A DNA stretch of 64,000 nucleotides from Pseudomonas sp. MUP55. Lineage in GTDB: Bacteria; Pseudomonadota; Gammaproteobacteria; Pseudomonadales; Pseudomonadaceae. Under the pieces are notes generated by a model. That model saw only the letters and a program-made list of their open reading frames with translations. It was not told the origin of the DNA and did no database searches. Every line of letters begins with the position of its first letter. Within the stretch, counting starts at the first letter, position 1. The position numbers were made by a program, and so were the translations under genes. The stretch is from NCBI RefSeq assembly GCF_034043515.1, contig NZ_CP138214.1:1612001-1676000 (forward strand). Direction: 5' to 3'. This document shows, piece by piece, positions 1 through 9,600 of the stretch.

Positions 1-1646
1 GCGACACGGCCGGTCCGTCAAGTCCGATCCTGATCAATATCGATAAGCAAGCGCCTAACCAGAATAATCGTGGGGCCCCGTTGATTTTCCCATCGGATGT
101 CGAAACAGGAGGGGTGACGGATGCGTACTTGGAGGTTAACGGTGACCAGGTTGTGGCTGAAGTTCCGCGATGGTCGGACATACGTCTGGAGGATGAGGTG
201 GTGTGCGACTTGGTGCTTTTGCCTCTGAGTAGGGCCAAAGGTAAGCGACGTGTGCTTGCGGATGCGGTCGCCCGTACCACGATCACCCAAGCTCATGTGG
301 ATGGAGCTCCCATCGAACTCGTCCTTACCGGTGACGTACTGCGCAGCCACGGCAATGCCGAATACAACGCCCGCTATTTTTTGTCTGACAGGGCGGGAAA
401 CGAGGGGCCACCTTCGCGCACTTCAGTCTTGCTGATAGATCTGACACCCACCCCGACCATTCTGCGACCCATCGAAGTGCCCCAATTGGCGATCGACGGG
501 CTGATCGACCTGGAAGACGCCAGGGATCCAGGCCCGCCAGGCGGCGTGTATATGCATATTCTGGAAGTGGCCGGTACAGCGCCAGGCGATATTCTTCAGC
601 CATACTGGGACTTTATTCCCTTGGGTGCTATTACCATCGGCATTGGTCAGATTTGGCCGGTGTTGGTGCCAGTCGACTACGCAACCCTTGCCAGTGGCGG
701 CTCTGAGTTCACCGCTGGCACGATCAGAGCTGACTACACATGGCAGCGCGGAACGGGCGGACCCAGGCGCTCACCTCCCAGGTTCGTGCCTGTCAATCTG
801 ACGGTCGCAGGGCCAGTTAGTCCGGGCAACCCGGACCCGGTAAACCGGTTACTGGACAGGGTCACAGTCAAGGGTCTTGACGGCGATAACCAACTGACTG
901 TCAACGATCGAAACCGACCCGCCCGGGTTATCGTGCCGTTGTATGCAGGCCCTGTTGCGGGCCAGTCATTGGAGTTGATGTGGGGCGACCCCGCGGTTCT
1001 TGCCGATACCTATATCGTGCGGCCTGAAGACCGGGCAGGGGACGAAATCGAGTTCTTCGTTCCCTGGGCACTGATCGAGCCAACGCCAGGCGTTGTGCCA
1101 ACGTTCTACTGGACGTTCAACGGGGTCAACCGGCAGCGTTCACTCCATACCGACGTGACAGTCAATATCGTGCCGATCGAAGGGCTGCTCGATCCTGAAT
1201 TTCCTGATGTCAGCGATGGGCCAGGGCCTGGAGCGAATTTCATCAACTGCGATTTGCGCCCTTGGGTCAGAGGTGTGCGGGTGAGAGTTCCCGGCGACCG
1301 CAGCCGGTTGTCGGAGAACGATACGGTCATAGTGTCCTGGGCAAGTTACGGCAACACCAATGGCCACTCAAGCGGCGTCATCCCGGAAACGATCCAGACC
1401 TTCCCCCATATCTTGACGGAAGAGGAGGCGGAACATGGGTTTGATTTTTGGGTGCCATTTGACCCCTATATCCGGCTGCCTGGGCTGGTAAAACCGCCTG
1501 AGGGACAGTCCAACCCGCGCCATGGGTCGGCGGTTGTGCAGTATCGACTCATCAAGAGCGGGGGAGGAGGAATGGGCGAGTCCGAACGGCGATTGGTATT
1601 TATCTCCCTGATTCGACCTGACAGTCCACCCTGCCTTGCTGATTGA
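1..1646 (+). CDS. Ig-like/beta-rich protein, 5' end outside window (paralogue of the next gene)
   Basis: The reading frame is open from base 3 with no stop, so the gene begins upstream of the window; 547 residues are visible. A TTG at 81 could be mistaken for a start, but the residues before it (ending NQNNRGAP) continue the same fold and align with the downstream paralogue, so the CDS is partial. The protein is a chain of beta-rich, proline- and glycine-rich modules of roughly 90-120 residues resembling bacterial Ig-like repeats. It aligns collinearly with the gene at 1983, including the YAG...WGD segment, a shared module boundary (EGLLDPEF versus DGLADPVF), and the C-terminal Cys signature FINC..RPW plus a final Cys near the end. 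No catalytic motif or membrane segment is seen. Function is unknown; a surface or secreted structural role is an inference. Confidence 0.75.
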   Translation, partial: DTAGPSSPILINIDKQAPNQNNRGAPLIFPSDVETGGVTDAYLEVNGDQVVAEVPRWSDIRLEDEVVCDLVLLPLSRAKGKRRVLADAVARTTITQAHVDGAPIELVLTGDVLRSHGNAEYNARYFLSDRAGNEGPPSRTSVLLIDLTPTPTILRPIEVPQLAIDGLIDLEDARDPGPPGGVYMHILEVAGTAPGDILQPYWDFIPLGAITIGIGQIWPVLVPVDYATLASGGSEFTAGTIRADYTWQRGTGGPRRSPPRFVPVNLTVAGPVSPGNPDPVNRLLDRVTVKGLDGDNQLTVNDRNRPARVIVPLYAGPVAGQSLELMWGDPAVLADTYIVRPEDRAGDEIEFFVPWALIEPTPGVVPTFYWTFNGVNRQRSLHTDVTVNIVPIEGLLDPEFPDVSDGPGPGANFINCDLRPWVRGVRVRVPGDRSRLSENDTVIVSWASYGNTNGHSSGVIPETIQTFPHILTEEEAEHGFDFWVPFDPYIRLPGLVKPPEGQSNPRHGSAVVQYRLIKSGGGGMGESERRLVFISLIRPDSPPCLAD

Positions 1647-1982
1647 TGCCGGTGCAGTCGATGAGAGCCGGGAGGTAGCGCAGACCTCCCGTTCTTCAAA
1701 GCGGCTTGGCTCGTTCGTCTTCAACCTCTAGGTGATTAAGAACGCAGCCGAGCGGTCGTCTTTGGTGGTGGACAACAAAGCGCTGAACAGTCTCGACAGG
1801 TTTGCGCCTGTCAAGGTTGACAGTTACGAAGGTTTTGCGAAAAGCGTTAACTGCATGAAGTCAGTGCGAATTAGTTAAGTAGTCGTGAGTGGTACTGATC
1901 ACTAGTCGTCCACATCTATTGGAGATACCCGATGCCCTGTCTATGCCGGGCTCTCGGTTCCTTCTACTTAGGAGTTTATAAA
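1647..1982. other. Intergenic region between the two paralogues
   Basis: This holds a rho-independent terminator (listed separately) and then about 280 bases without a convincing gene. A small palindrome, GACAGG-N6-CCTGTC, lies at 1795-1812 and a TTGACA hexamer at 1817-1822, but no good -10 follows at the right distance. The region probably carries the promoter of the downstream gene; the exact promoter cannot be named. Confidence 0.5.
1669..1697 (+). terminator. Rho-independent terminator after the first Ig-like gene
   Basis: An 8-bp perfect stem CGGGAGGT/ACCTCCCG with a 7-base loop is followed by TTCTTC, 23 bases after the stop codon. The T-tract is imperfect, so it may be a moderate terminator. 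It implies that the two paralogues are separate transcripts. Confidence 0.6.
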
Positions 1983-3941
1983 ATGGCAAACCCAAAACGC
2001 TTCAAAAACGCCAAGGGACTTCAAACGAGCGTGAATAAACCCAATACATGGCCCACTGCCCTGACGCCTCCAGCACCTGCTGACATCCACACATTGCCGG
2101 ATGTAGCGGGTGATGACCAACGGAATGTGGTAAGCGCTGAGCAACAACGGGAAGGGATACCCATCACGATACCATTATGGCCGAATCCCGCAGAGTTTCC
2201 GGGTGACTTCGACACCCTCAGGGTCACGATTGATGGGAACGAAGTTTATCTTGACGAGTTGGAGGGCCCTCTCACAGCGGATGTGGATATTGTGCTCCGC
2301 TCAGGTCGCCTTAGAAGTCATGGGCCCAAAGAAATTACCTATTCCGTTACGCTAGACGGTTTACCCCCTGGCGAGTTTTCCTTGCCGCAGGAGGTCTTCG
2401 TCGACGCGATCGACCCCAATGGCAATAACCGGCCGTCGGCTCTCCAGCTGCCGGCTGACTTGCCATCTGAAGGGGTGACGCCTGCGTATCTGGCGACCCA
2501 TGGTGGAGTCACCCTGACCCTTCCCCGGCCCGTCGACTCAAGACCAGGAGATACCCTCGCGGTATTTTTTGGCGAGACAGACGATATGGGCAAGACTATT
2601 ACCGTTCCGGTTACAGGGGCGGTTACCGTTATGTATACAACGGTTGAAATACAGGCTTTCGGAGAGGGTGATTTTTTAATCACCTATCAGTATATCGACA
2701 GGGCAGGTAATGCCACGCAAGTGTCGATACCCCGTACGCTCTCGGTTAGAACCAATAACCCGCCCGTGCTCCAGCCGCCGCTTGTTCCCAATGCCGGCGT
2801 TCTGATTGACAAGGAGGAGGCACGTCAGGGCGTGCTGGTGACTGTGCCCTCCATCGTCGATTTCCACCCCAACGATTGGGTACATATCTTTGCAGGCGGT
2901 ATTGAGTTTGGTAGTCAGCGATTGGGCGTCACTCCAATATTTGATTTGGAATTTGTTGCCGACTATTCCACGCTGCGTGCAGGTGGCACGCTCTACAACG
3001 TCCATTTTAAGTATGAAATTCGCCGCGGCCTGGATGTGTTCCCCTCGGGGGAAACCATCGTTGCGGTGGACCTGGTGGAGCCTGGCGAACCCATCATCGG
3101 GCCGGGGCCGGTAGATCCAACTCTGGCCTTGCCTGTGGTGAGGGGGGATTCGGCGGTTGATAATTCCCTGATTGCAAGTGATCTGGACGGCACGATTCGG
3201 GTGACCTTTCCTATTTATGCCGGGCGTACAACGCTTCCGAGCACCGAGTTTATTGATGTCTATTACGGCACAGTGGGCGGCGAGATTGCCTACACGTACG
3301 AACTCACCGGCGCGGAGGCTGATGGTTTCATGGTGTCGGGGACTATCCAAAGCGCAGTAGTTGCGACTTACGGGAACGGCAATATTCCCTGCTGGTACGT
3401 GGTACGCAACGCCAACAATTACAAGGAGTCCCGCAAGCAGGAGGTAAGCGTTAACGTCTTTTCCCTAGATGGTTTGGCTGACCCCGTCTTTACCAATTTG
3501 TTCACGCCGCCACCGCCTTCCACCGAGGCGCCCTTTATCTCCTGCGTGCAAACCCCTTGGGTGACCGTGCCCATCAGAATTTTTGATCCGGTCAATCTCC
3601 AGGATAACGACATCGTCGTTATTCATGCTGTGCGATATCTTTACAATGGCGCGACACAACCGGCAACGCCGGTGGCGGGAAGTGAGCAGGACAGCCCACC
3701 GCTGGGAATCGGGCCCTCGGAACGACTCAACGGTTTCACTCACAATTTTGCCCTGCCGTACTTCGATGGCGATCCAACTAGGCGGCGTGGCTGGCTGGAG
3801 GTCAGTTGGAGCATCAGTCGCAATGGCCCACCGCCCGAGAGTGGAACTTCTGACGCCGTATCGGTGAAATGGGACATTCGCAGCAGTGGTGAAACCGGGA
3901 CGTGTGCCCCCACCTTTTTGAGAAACGGCTCGCTGGGGTAG
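1983..3941 (+). CDS. Ig-like/beta-rich protein, 652 aa, function unknown
   Basis: The start ATG at 1983 is chosen because GGAG lies about 8 bases upstream; an ATG at 1932 in frame has no ribosome site and adds a cysteine-rich leader unlike the rest. The protein is made of repeated beta-rich modules with recurrent phrases such as YxDRAGN and LxSGRLRSHGPKE, and matches the preceding gene along most of its length. The N-terminus (MANPKRFKNAKG) is basic and hydrophilic: there is no Sec or lipoprotein signal, and no transmembrane helix anywhere. The last module carries FISC..TPW and a Cys close to the C-terminus, as in the paralogue. It ends just before a strong terminator and upstream of an autotransporter. 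No enzyme motif is visible. Export by an unrecognised route, or a cytoplasmic or phage-like structural role, are both open. Confidence 0.8.
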   Translation: MANPKRFKNAKGLQTSVNKPNTWPTALTPPAPADIHTLPDVAGDDQRNVVSAEQQREGIPITIPLWPNPAEFPGDFDTLRVTIDGNEVYLDELEGPLTADVDIVLRSGRLRSHGPKEITYSVTLDGLPPGEFSLPQEVFVDAIDPNGNNRPSALQLPADLPSEGVTPAYLATHGGVTLTLPRPVDSRPGDTLAVFFGETDDMGKTITVPVTGAVTVMYTTVEIQAFGEGDFLITYQYIDRAGNATQVSIPRTLSVRTNNPPVLQPPLVPNAGVLIDKEEARQGVLVTVPSIVDFHPNDWVHIFAGGIEFGSQRLGVTPIFDLEFVADYSTLRAGGTLYNVHFKYEIRRGLDVFPSGETIVAVDLVEPGEPIIGPGPVDPTLALPVVRGDSAVDNSLIASDLDGTIRVTFPIYAGRTTLPSTEFIDVYYGTVGGEIAYTYELTGAEADGFMVSGTIQSAVVATYGNGNIPCWYVVRNANNYKESRKQEVSVNVFSLDGLADPVFTNLFTPPPPSTEAPFISCVQTPWVTVPIRIFDPVNLQDNDIVVIHAVRYLYNGATQPATPVAGSEQDSPPLGIGPSERLNGFTHNFALPYFDGDPTRRRGWLEVSWSISRNGPPPESGTSDAVSVKWDIRSSGETGTCAPTFLRNGSLG

Positions 3942-3966
3942 AGCGTCCATTTTTCCCAATCACCAG

Positions 3967-3992
3967 AAATCCCCTCTTACGAGGGGATTTTT
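3967..3992 (+). terminator. Rho-independent terminator
   Basis: A 10-bp stem AAATCCCCTC/GAGGGGATTT with a TTAC loop runs directly into TTTTT, 25 bases after the stop of the second Ig-like gene. It separates that gene from the autotransporter. Confidence 0.85.
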
Positions 3993-4123
3993 CATGGGGG
4001 ATTGTTAAGGAATATCCTACATATCCTTTCTGCTTTGCTCTCTAACCTTTGCGGCTCTTGAAAACGGAACCTGCTCGTTACGGCTCCGGTTTCGACTTGG
4101 TACTTTTTTAAGAGTCGCAAAAC

Positions 4124-6418
4124 ATGACCAATACCTCTACACCTTCGCGTTTTCGTTACACGCGGCTGTCCGCCGTGCTCAAGCTCATGGTAGCTGCCCC
4201 TCTGTGTCTATTGGGGGAGCAAGCCATGGCCGTTAAAGTCGTCGACGGGCAAAACGGCCCAGGCTTTTTCGATGTCATCCCTGGCTCACACACCGACAAT
4301 TATATCGTGCAACGCGGTGGCGTCCTGAATGTGAAGCCGGGTGGCGTCACCCGTGAAATTCGCGCAACCGGCGCGTCGACCCTTAACATGGACGCAAGCC
4401 GCGTTGACAGCTATTCAACGCTCGATGCCGCGATACTTCTGCATCAAAGCAATGCCACTATCGCTGACTCACGGATCACCAGCCATTCCAAGGGCGGTCT
4501 GGATATGTCCCGCAGCCTGTCGGATGACATCGGCTCCGAGGCCACAGTGAGCAATAGCCACATTACAGGTGCCACCTACGGGGCTACGGTTACAGGGTTC
4601 AGCCATCTGCAGTTGCTCAATGGTTCGACGCTGACGGGTAGCAGCCAGGAAGGCCTGAAACTGATGGGCGGAAAGGCAACTGTCGTAGGTAGTACCGTTA
4701 CCGGGGCTACCCATGGCGTCACGATGACCCGCGAGCATCGCACGGTAAAAGAGTCGCCGGTGCTGGTTCTGGAAGGCTCACGTGTTGAAGGCCTGAATGG
4801 TCCGGCCATTCTGGTGAACCAGGACATCACGGCCGAGATCGATGTGAACAACGGTTCCACCCTGGTCGGTGGAAACGGCAATATGTTGGAGCTGACCAAC
4901 GGCGGCAATGCCAACATGCGCGTCAACCGCAGCGCACTGAATGGCAACATTCAAGTGGGCACCGACAGCGCCTTGGACCTTAGCCTTGACGGCGCCTTCA
5001 TGAACGGCGACGTGATCAACAACGGCGGCAGTGCCAGCGTTGGCCTGCATAATGGCTCGGTGCTCACCGGTCGCCTGCAGAGCGTCGACACCTTGGCGAT
5101 CAACAGCGACGCCACCTGGGTAATGGTCGATGACCAGCAAGTGGGTGACCTGCTCCTGGCCGGCGGTAACGTCAAGTTCGGCGACACCGGTACGTTCTAC
5201 CAACTGGACGTGAACAACCTGTCGGGCAATGGCACGTTCATCATGAGTGCGGATTTCTCGACCTTGACCGGCGATTTCCTGAACGTCACCGGCACGTCTT
5301 CGGGCGATCATAAACTGCTGATCGCCAGCAGCGGGGCCGACCCGTTGTCGGAAGAGCGCTTGCACGTGGTGCACACCGAAGACGGCGGCGCCAAGTTCAG
5401 CCTATTGGGTGATCGAGTGGACGTAGGTACCTATTCCTATAGCCTGATCAACGACAACGAAGGCAAGGATTGGCTGTTGGACCCGGACAGCAAGGTGATC
5501 AGCCCGAGCACCAACGCAGTACTCGCCCTGGCCAATGCGGCGCCGAGCGTGCTGTACGGCGAGATGACCAACCTGCGGACCCGCATGGGTGAGCTGCGCC
5601 ACAGCGATGGCAAATCGGCGGGGCTGTGGAGCCGTGCCTATGGCAATAAGTTCGAAGTGGACAACCGTGATAAAGGCGTGCAGTACAACCAGACCCAACG
5701 TGGTTTCACCCTGGGCGCCGATGTGCCGTTGTCTGGTGGCGACGGCCAATGGCTGGCGGGCTTCATGGCCGGTCACAGCACCTCGGATCTGGACCTGAGC
5801 CGCGGCAGCAAAGCTAACGTCGACAGCTACTATGTGGGCGGGTATGCGACGTGGATGGACGCGCAAAGCGGTCTGTACTTCGATGGCGTGCTCAAGTTCA
5901 ACCGCTTGCACAACGAGTCAAACGTTGCCATGAGCGACGGCAAGAAAGCCAAGGGCAACTACACGCAAAATGCAGTCACAGCTTCGGCTGAAGTGGGGCG
6001 CAATATCAAGCTGGATGACGGTTACTTCGTCGAGCCATACGGCCAGTTGGCCACGGCGATTATCCAGCGCCAGAGCTACGAGCTGGACAATGGCCTGCAG
6101 GCTGAAGGTGCACGTACGGCTTCGGTGGTAGGTAAGCTGGGTGTGACCGCCGGGCGTGATATCCAGTTGGACAGTGGCGGCGTGTTGCAACCCTACCTGC
6201 GTACAGCGGTGGCCCATGAGTTCAACCAGAGCAACAAGGTGTCGGTCAACGGTAATAGCTTCAACAACGACCTCTCGGGTTCGCGGGTTGAGGTTGCAGC
6301 CGGTGTGGCCATGGCGGTATCGAAGAACTGGAAGGTGCATGCGGACGTAGAGCGTAGCATGGGCAAGAGCATTGATCAGCCTTGGGGGGTGAATGTGGGA
6401 GTGCGTTACGACTTTTGA
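4124..6418 (+). CDS. Autotransporter (type Va) with beta-helix passenger and beta-barrel
   Basis: The 764-aa protein has three parts. Residues 1-36 form an extended basic signal peptide ending in GEQAMA. Residues about 37-440 are a passenger of short repeats rich in N, G, S, T and V (repeated forms of NGSxLTG, VxGSxVTGA), as expected for a right-handed beta-helix of the pertactin type. From about residue 500 a beta-barrel domain begins with LWSRAYGNKFEV and ends with the aromatic C-terminal motif GVRYDF recognised by the Bam complex. The passenger should therefore be displayed on the outer membrane. No protease triad or obvious cleavage site is seen in the passenger, so adhesion or aggregation is more likely than enzymatic activity. 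Strong terminators lie on both sides, so it is monocistronic. Confidence 0.92.
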   Translation: MTNTSTPSRFRYTRLSAVLKLMVAAPLCLLGEQAMAVKVVDGQNGPGFFDVIPGSHTDNYIVQRGGVLNVKPGGVTREIRATGASTLNMDASRVDSYSTLDAAILLHQSNATIADSRITSHSKGGLDMSRSLSDDIGSEATVSNSHITGATYGATVTGFSHLQLLNGSTLTGSSQEGLKLMGGKATVVGSTVTGATHGVTMTREHRTVKESPVLVLEGSRVEGLNGPAILVNQDITAEIDVNNGSTLVGGNGNMLELTNGGNANMRVNRSALNGNIQVGTDSALDLSLDGAFMNGDVINNGGSASVGLHNGSVLTGRLQSVDTLAINSDATWVMVDDQQVGDLLLAGGNVKFGDTGTFYQLDVNNLSGNGTFIMSADFSTLTGDFLNVTGTSSGDHKLLIASSGADPLSEERLHVVHTEDGGAKFSLLGDRVDVGTYSYSLINDNEGKDWLLDPDSKVISPSTNAVLALANAAPSVLYGEMTNLRTRMGELRHSDGKSAGLWSRAYGNKFEVDNRDKGVQYNQTQRGFTLGADVPLSGGDGQWLAGFMAGHSTSDLDLSRGSKANVDSYYVGGYATWMDAQSGLYFDGVLKFNRLHNESNVAMSDGKKAKGNYTQNAVTASAEVGRNIKLDDGYFVEPYGQLATAIIQRQSYELDNGLQAEGARTASVVGKLGVTAGRDIQLDSGGVLQPYLRTAVAHEFNQSNKVSVNGNSFNNDLSGSRVEVAAGVAMAVSKNWKVHADVERSMGKSIDQPWGVNVGVRYDF

Positions 6419-6439
6419 TAGCTGACGTTCTGAGTGAAC

Positions 6440-6477
6440 AATGCCTTGCTCTGATAAAGAGCGGGGCATTTTTGTTT
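6440..6477 (+). terminator. Rho-independent terminator of the autotransporter gene
   Basis: AATGCC..GCTC pairs with GAGC..GGCATT around a TGATAAA loop and is followed by TTTTTG, 22 bases after the stop codon. It is a strong canonical hairpin with a T-tract on the + strand. Confidence 0.8.
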
Positions 6478-6543
6478 CCAGGTGCATGAATCTTGAATGC
6501 TCACGACCGTTACTGAGCGGGTACTTTTGTACGGGCAAAGCGG

Positions 6544-6572
6544 AACAGGTTTATCGGTTGGATAAACCTGTT
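6544..6572 (-). terminator. 12-bp inverted repeat downstream of the propeller gene
   Basis: AACAGGTTTATC and GATAAACCTGTT form a perfect 12-bp stem with a 5-base loop, 29 bases beyond the stop of the minus-strand gene at 6601. There is no T-tract on the minus strand, so it may be a weak terminator or an RNA 3'-end stabiliser. It lies between two convergent genes. Confidence 0.5.
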
Positions 6573-6600
6573 TCCGTTGCTTTGGGCGTCGCAGGGTGGG

Positions 6601-9600
6601 TCACAGTTGGACTACGAACACCGTGTTGGCGGTGTAGTTGCTGACCAGGGCGAAACTTCCGCTGGGGTCAATGGCAATGCCTTTTGGCTGGACAAATCCC
6701 GTAATTATATTGATGACTTCCTCTCTGTCAGTGTCAATAATTGCCACGGAGTTGGCACTGGTCATCGTGACATAAGCCAGTGGTCGTGTTGGGTGAAAGG
6801 CCACGTCGAACGCACCTGCCAGGTTAGGTATGAGTCCAATTATTGAATTGGTGCGTGTATCGACAATTTTCAAGTTGCCCGCACCTGAATCGGGAAGATA
6901 AATCTTTGAGTCGCGCGGGCTGTAAGCTAGTCGTCGGATATCAGTGAAACCCGCAAGAGACGGGAGCGCTGCGTTGCTGGCTGTGTCGATAATCCCCATA
7001 ACAGTTGCGCCGGCAGAGTATAGGCGTGTACCCTCTGGAGCAAGTGCAAAGTCGTACGCGTAACCATACCCGGCTCTCCTGAAGATTAGACTGTCGTTTG
7101 TTGTATCAATAAGGTGTAGCGTTCCGTAGTACCAGCTCGCGTAATAAAGGCGTGAGCTGTCCGCGTTGAATGCTAAAGCGCCCGTTCCATAGATTTCAAG
7201 GCCACTAATCGAGTGGCTGTATTTATTGTCGATGGTGGTAGCTACCTGAATATCGTATGCGACCTCCCCACTTACGTAAAATCTTAATCCGTCCGGGTGA
7301 AGCGCCAACCCATTTGTGTAACCCGACAGATTCGGGCTGTCCGTAAGTCTGAATGTAGTCAGATCAATCACGGACACCGTGGAGGTATTATAGTTGGCAA
7401 CATAGGCAACAGTCCCCTGTGCATTGATGACAATCCGATCCGGTCCGCCGCCGACGTTGATACTGCCTACAATACCCGTCTGCGTCCTGATCCTGTAGTT
7501 CACCGGTACAAAGGGTTGTGGCGGCAGACTACCGTTATCATCCAACGACACCGACGCCTTGATTTCTAGCGTGCTGTCATTATCGAGCTTTCTCAAATAT
7601 TCAGCCGGGATGGGGGTGAGAATACGATTGGCGGCAAACTCTGCGGAAGTCAGTGGGGCACCGTTACGCAACACTTGTTTCACGGTTCCATTCCCCTCAA
7701 TCCATACCGGTTGCCCTACGCGGTTAAACTTCCACGCATGGATCTGCACATCATGGGGTTTGCTGGTATCAATCACCCCGCCGTTGGCCTGCGGTACGCT
7801 CACCAGGTCCCATTCCTGCTCCGATAAGGCTGCTATCTCTAGCGTTAGTTCCTCAGATTTGGTGGTCCGCCCTGTTTCGATCAAGTCATAGCTCACGGTG
7901 CAATGACCGGCCAGGTAGGCCGCGACAAACGTGCTAGGTGCAGTAAAGCTGGTGTAGTTTTCCCCGGGTGTTGGTACTGCGGGTTTTATCGGGATATTCG
8001 GTGTACCGATCCCGTCCTTGCCCGTGATATGTACCTTGAGGTCGGCGCTGGCTGGGAATGTGTCGGACACCACTCGGATGGTCACGATGGCCGGATTTGG
8101 CGGCAGCACATGCAGAGGGTTGAGGCGTGCCAGGATTGGCGAGATCGATTCGGCTTCAACCACGATGGGCGGTGGCAGCTTTCGCGCCATGCCCACGTTG
8201 ATCAGCAAGGGCAGGGACTGTCGTGGAGGCACGCCGGGGACTTTGGCGTCCACTTCGAAATACAGGCTCATCGTCCCGCCATCGTTGATAAGGACAATGG
8301 TCCGTGCAATGGTGAAGGGGATGACCGCACCTTCCCAATTGTCGTCCACCTCAAACCATGGCGTGATGATGCTGCCACCTGGTTCGGAGCCGAGGGCAAC
8401 TACGCGGATTCGTACGCCATCGACAATTGCTTCGTGAGGGTCAACATACACGTTGAGGTTGGCCCGGTGGGTGCCTGGATTGAACGTGAAGTCAGGCGGC
8501 ACCGCTTGCAGTGTCCTGGGCTGAGGGAGCGTACCCTGAGCATTGCCGACAGGCACGGTGACCGACTCCGAAGGTGGACGTGAGTCACCGTTGATGGTGT
8601 AGTGAACCGTGAAATATCCGCCGTTCAGTTCGGCGAAGAAGGCATTTTCCAGCAGGAACAGAATATCCTCGGTCCCGGCCATGTCGCTGAATTCGGCGTA
8701 GCGAGGTGTGCCGTTGACGGTGTAACCCACTACGTTCAGAGCGATCCGGTCATTTTCCTTTTGCCCAAGGTATTTTTTAATCCGGATACGTACCGGGTTG
8801 GTGGTCTCTGGCAGCGTGTTGTCGACCAGGTCCAGTACCTGCGGAGGCGGCAGCTTACTGTCTACCGGGTCGCCATAAATGGCATATAGCACGGCGTCGG
8901 AGGGGCGATCGGGCACGTCCGGGCGATCGGGCACGCTCGGGCGAATCCGTTTGTAAGTGATCAAGATCCGGCCGGCCGGCAGGGGCAGCAGGAACTCAAT
9001 TGGCAAAGGGATATTTACCCTGGTTAGGTTGATTGCAGTCACGGTGTAGCGCAGGACGAGTTCGGTGCTGACACTGGCCGCGCTGACGCCCTTGATCGAC
9101 AGTTCCACGAGGTCGTTGACTGCGTAACCCTGATTACGTATTAACAGTTCAATGTTCGCGTCACCGCCAAGCGTCCGGATATCAATGAAATCCTGCTCAA
9201 GCTTGTCGTCGTAGTCAGACTCGGTGACATGCACCGCTGGCAGGAGCGGCTCAGTCCCGCTGCCGCGTTTTAATTCAAGGAGCCTGGGCGGCGAGGCACC
9301 AGGTGAGCCATTGCCGACCTTGTCAAAGACTCTCCACTCGACCGCGTGCTTGCCGTCGCTCAGCTGGCTCCAGGTGCCGTAATACACCCAGATGCTGATC
9401 GGTAAAGTGCCAGAGGCTTCGAAAGGCGTAACGGTGTGCTTGATGATCTTACCGCCGATACTCAGGTGAATCACATCGTCGGCTTTGCGGTGATGGACCT
9501 GTGGGAGTCCTCTATCCAGCGGATAGTTATCGATAACGATTTCTACTCCGGCGATAGCATGCTCTTGGGTGACAAGTTCAAAAGCTTCAATCTGCGGATC

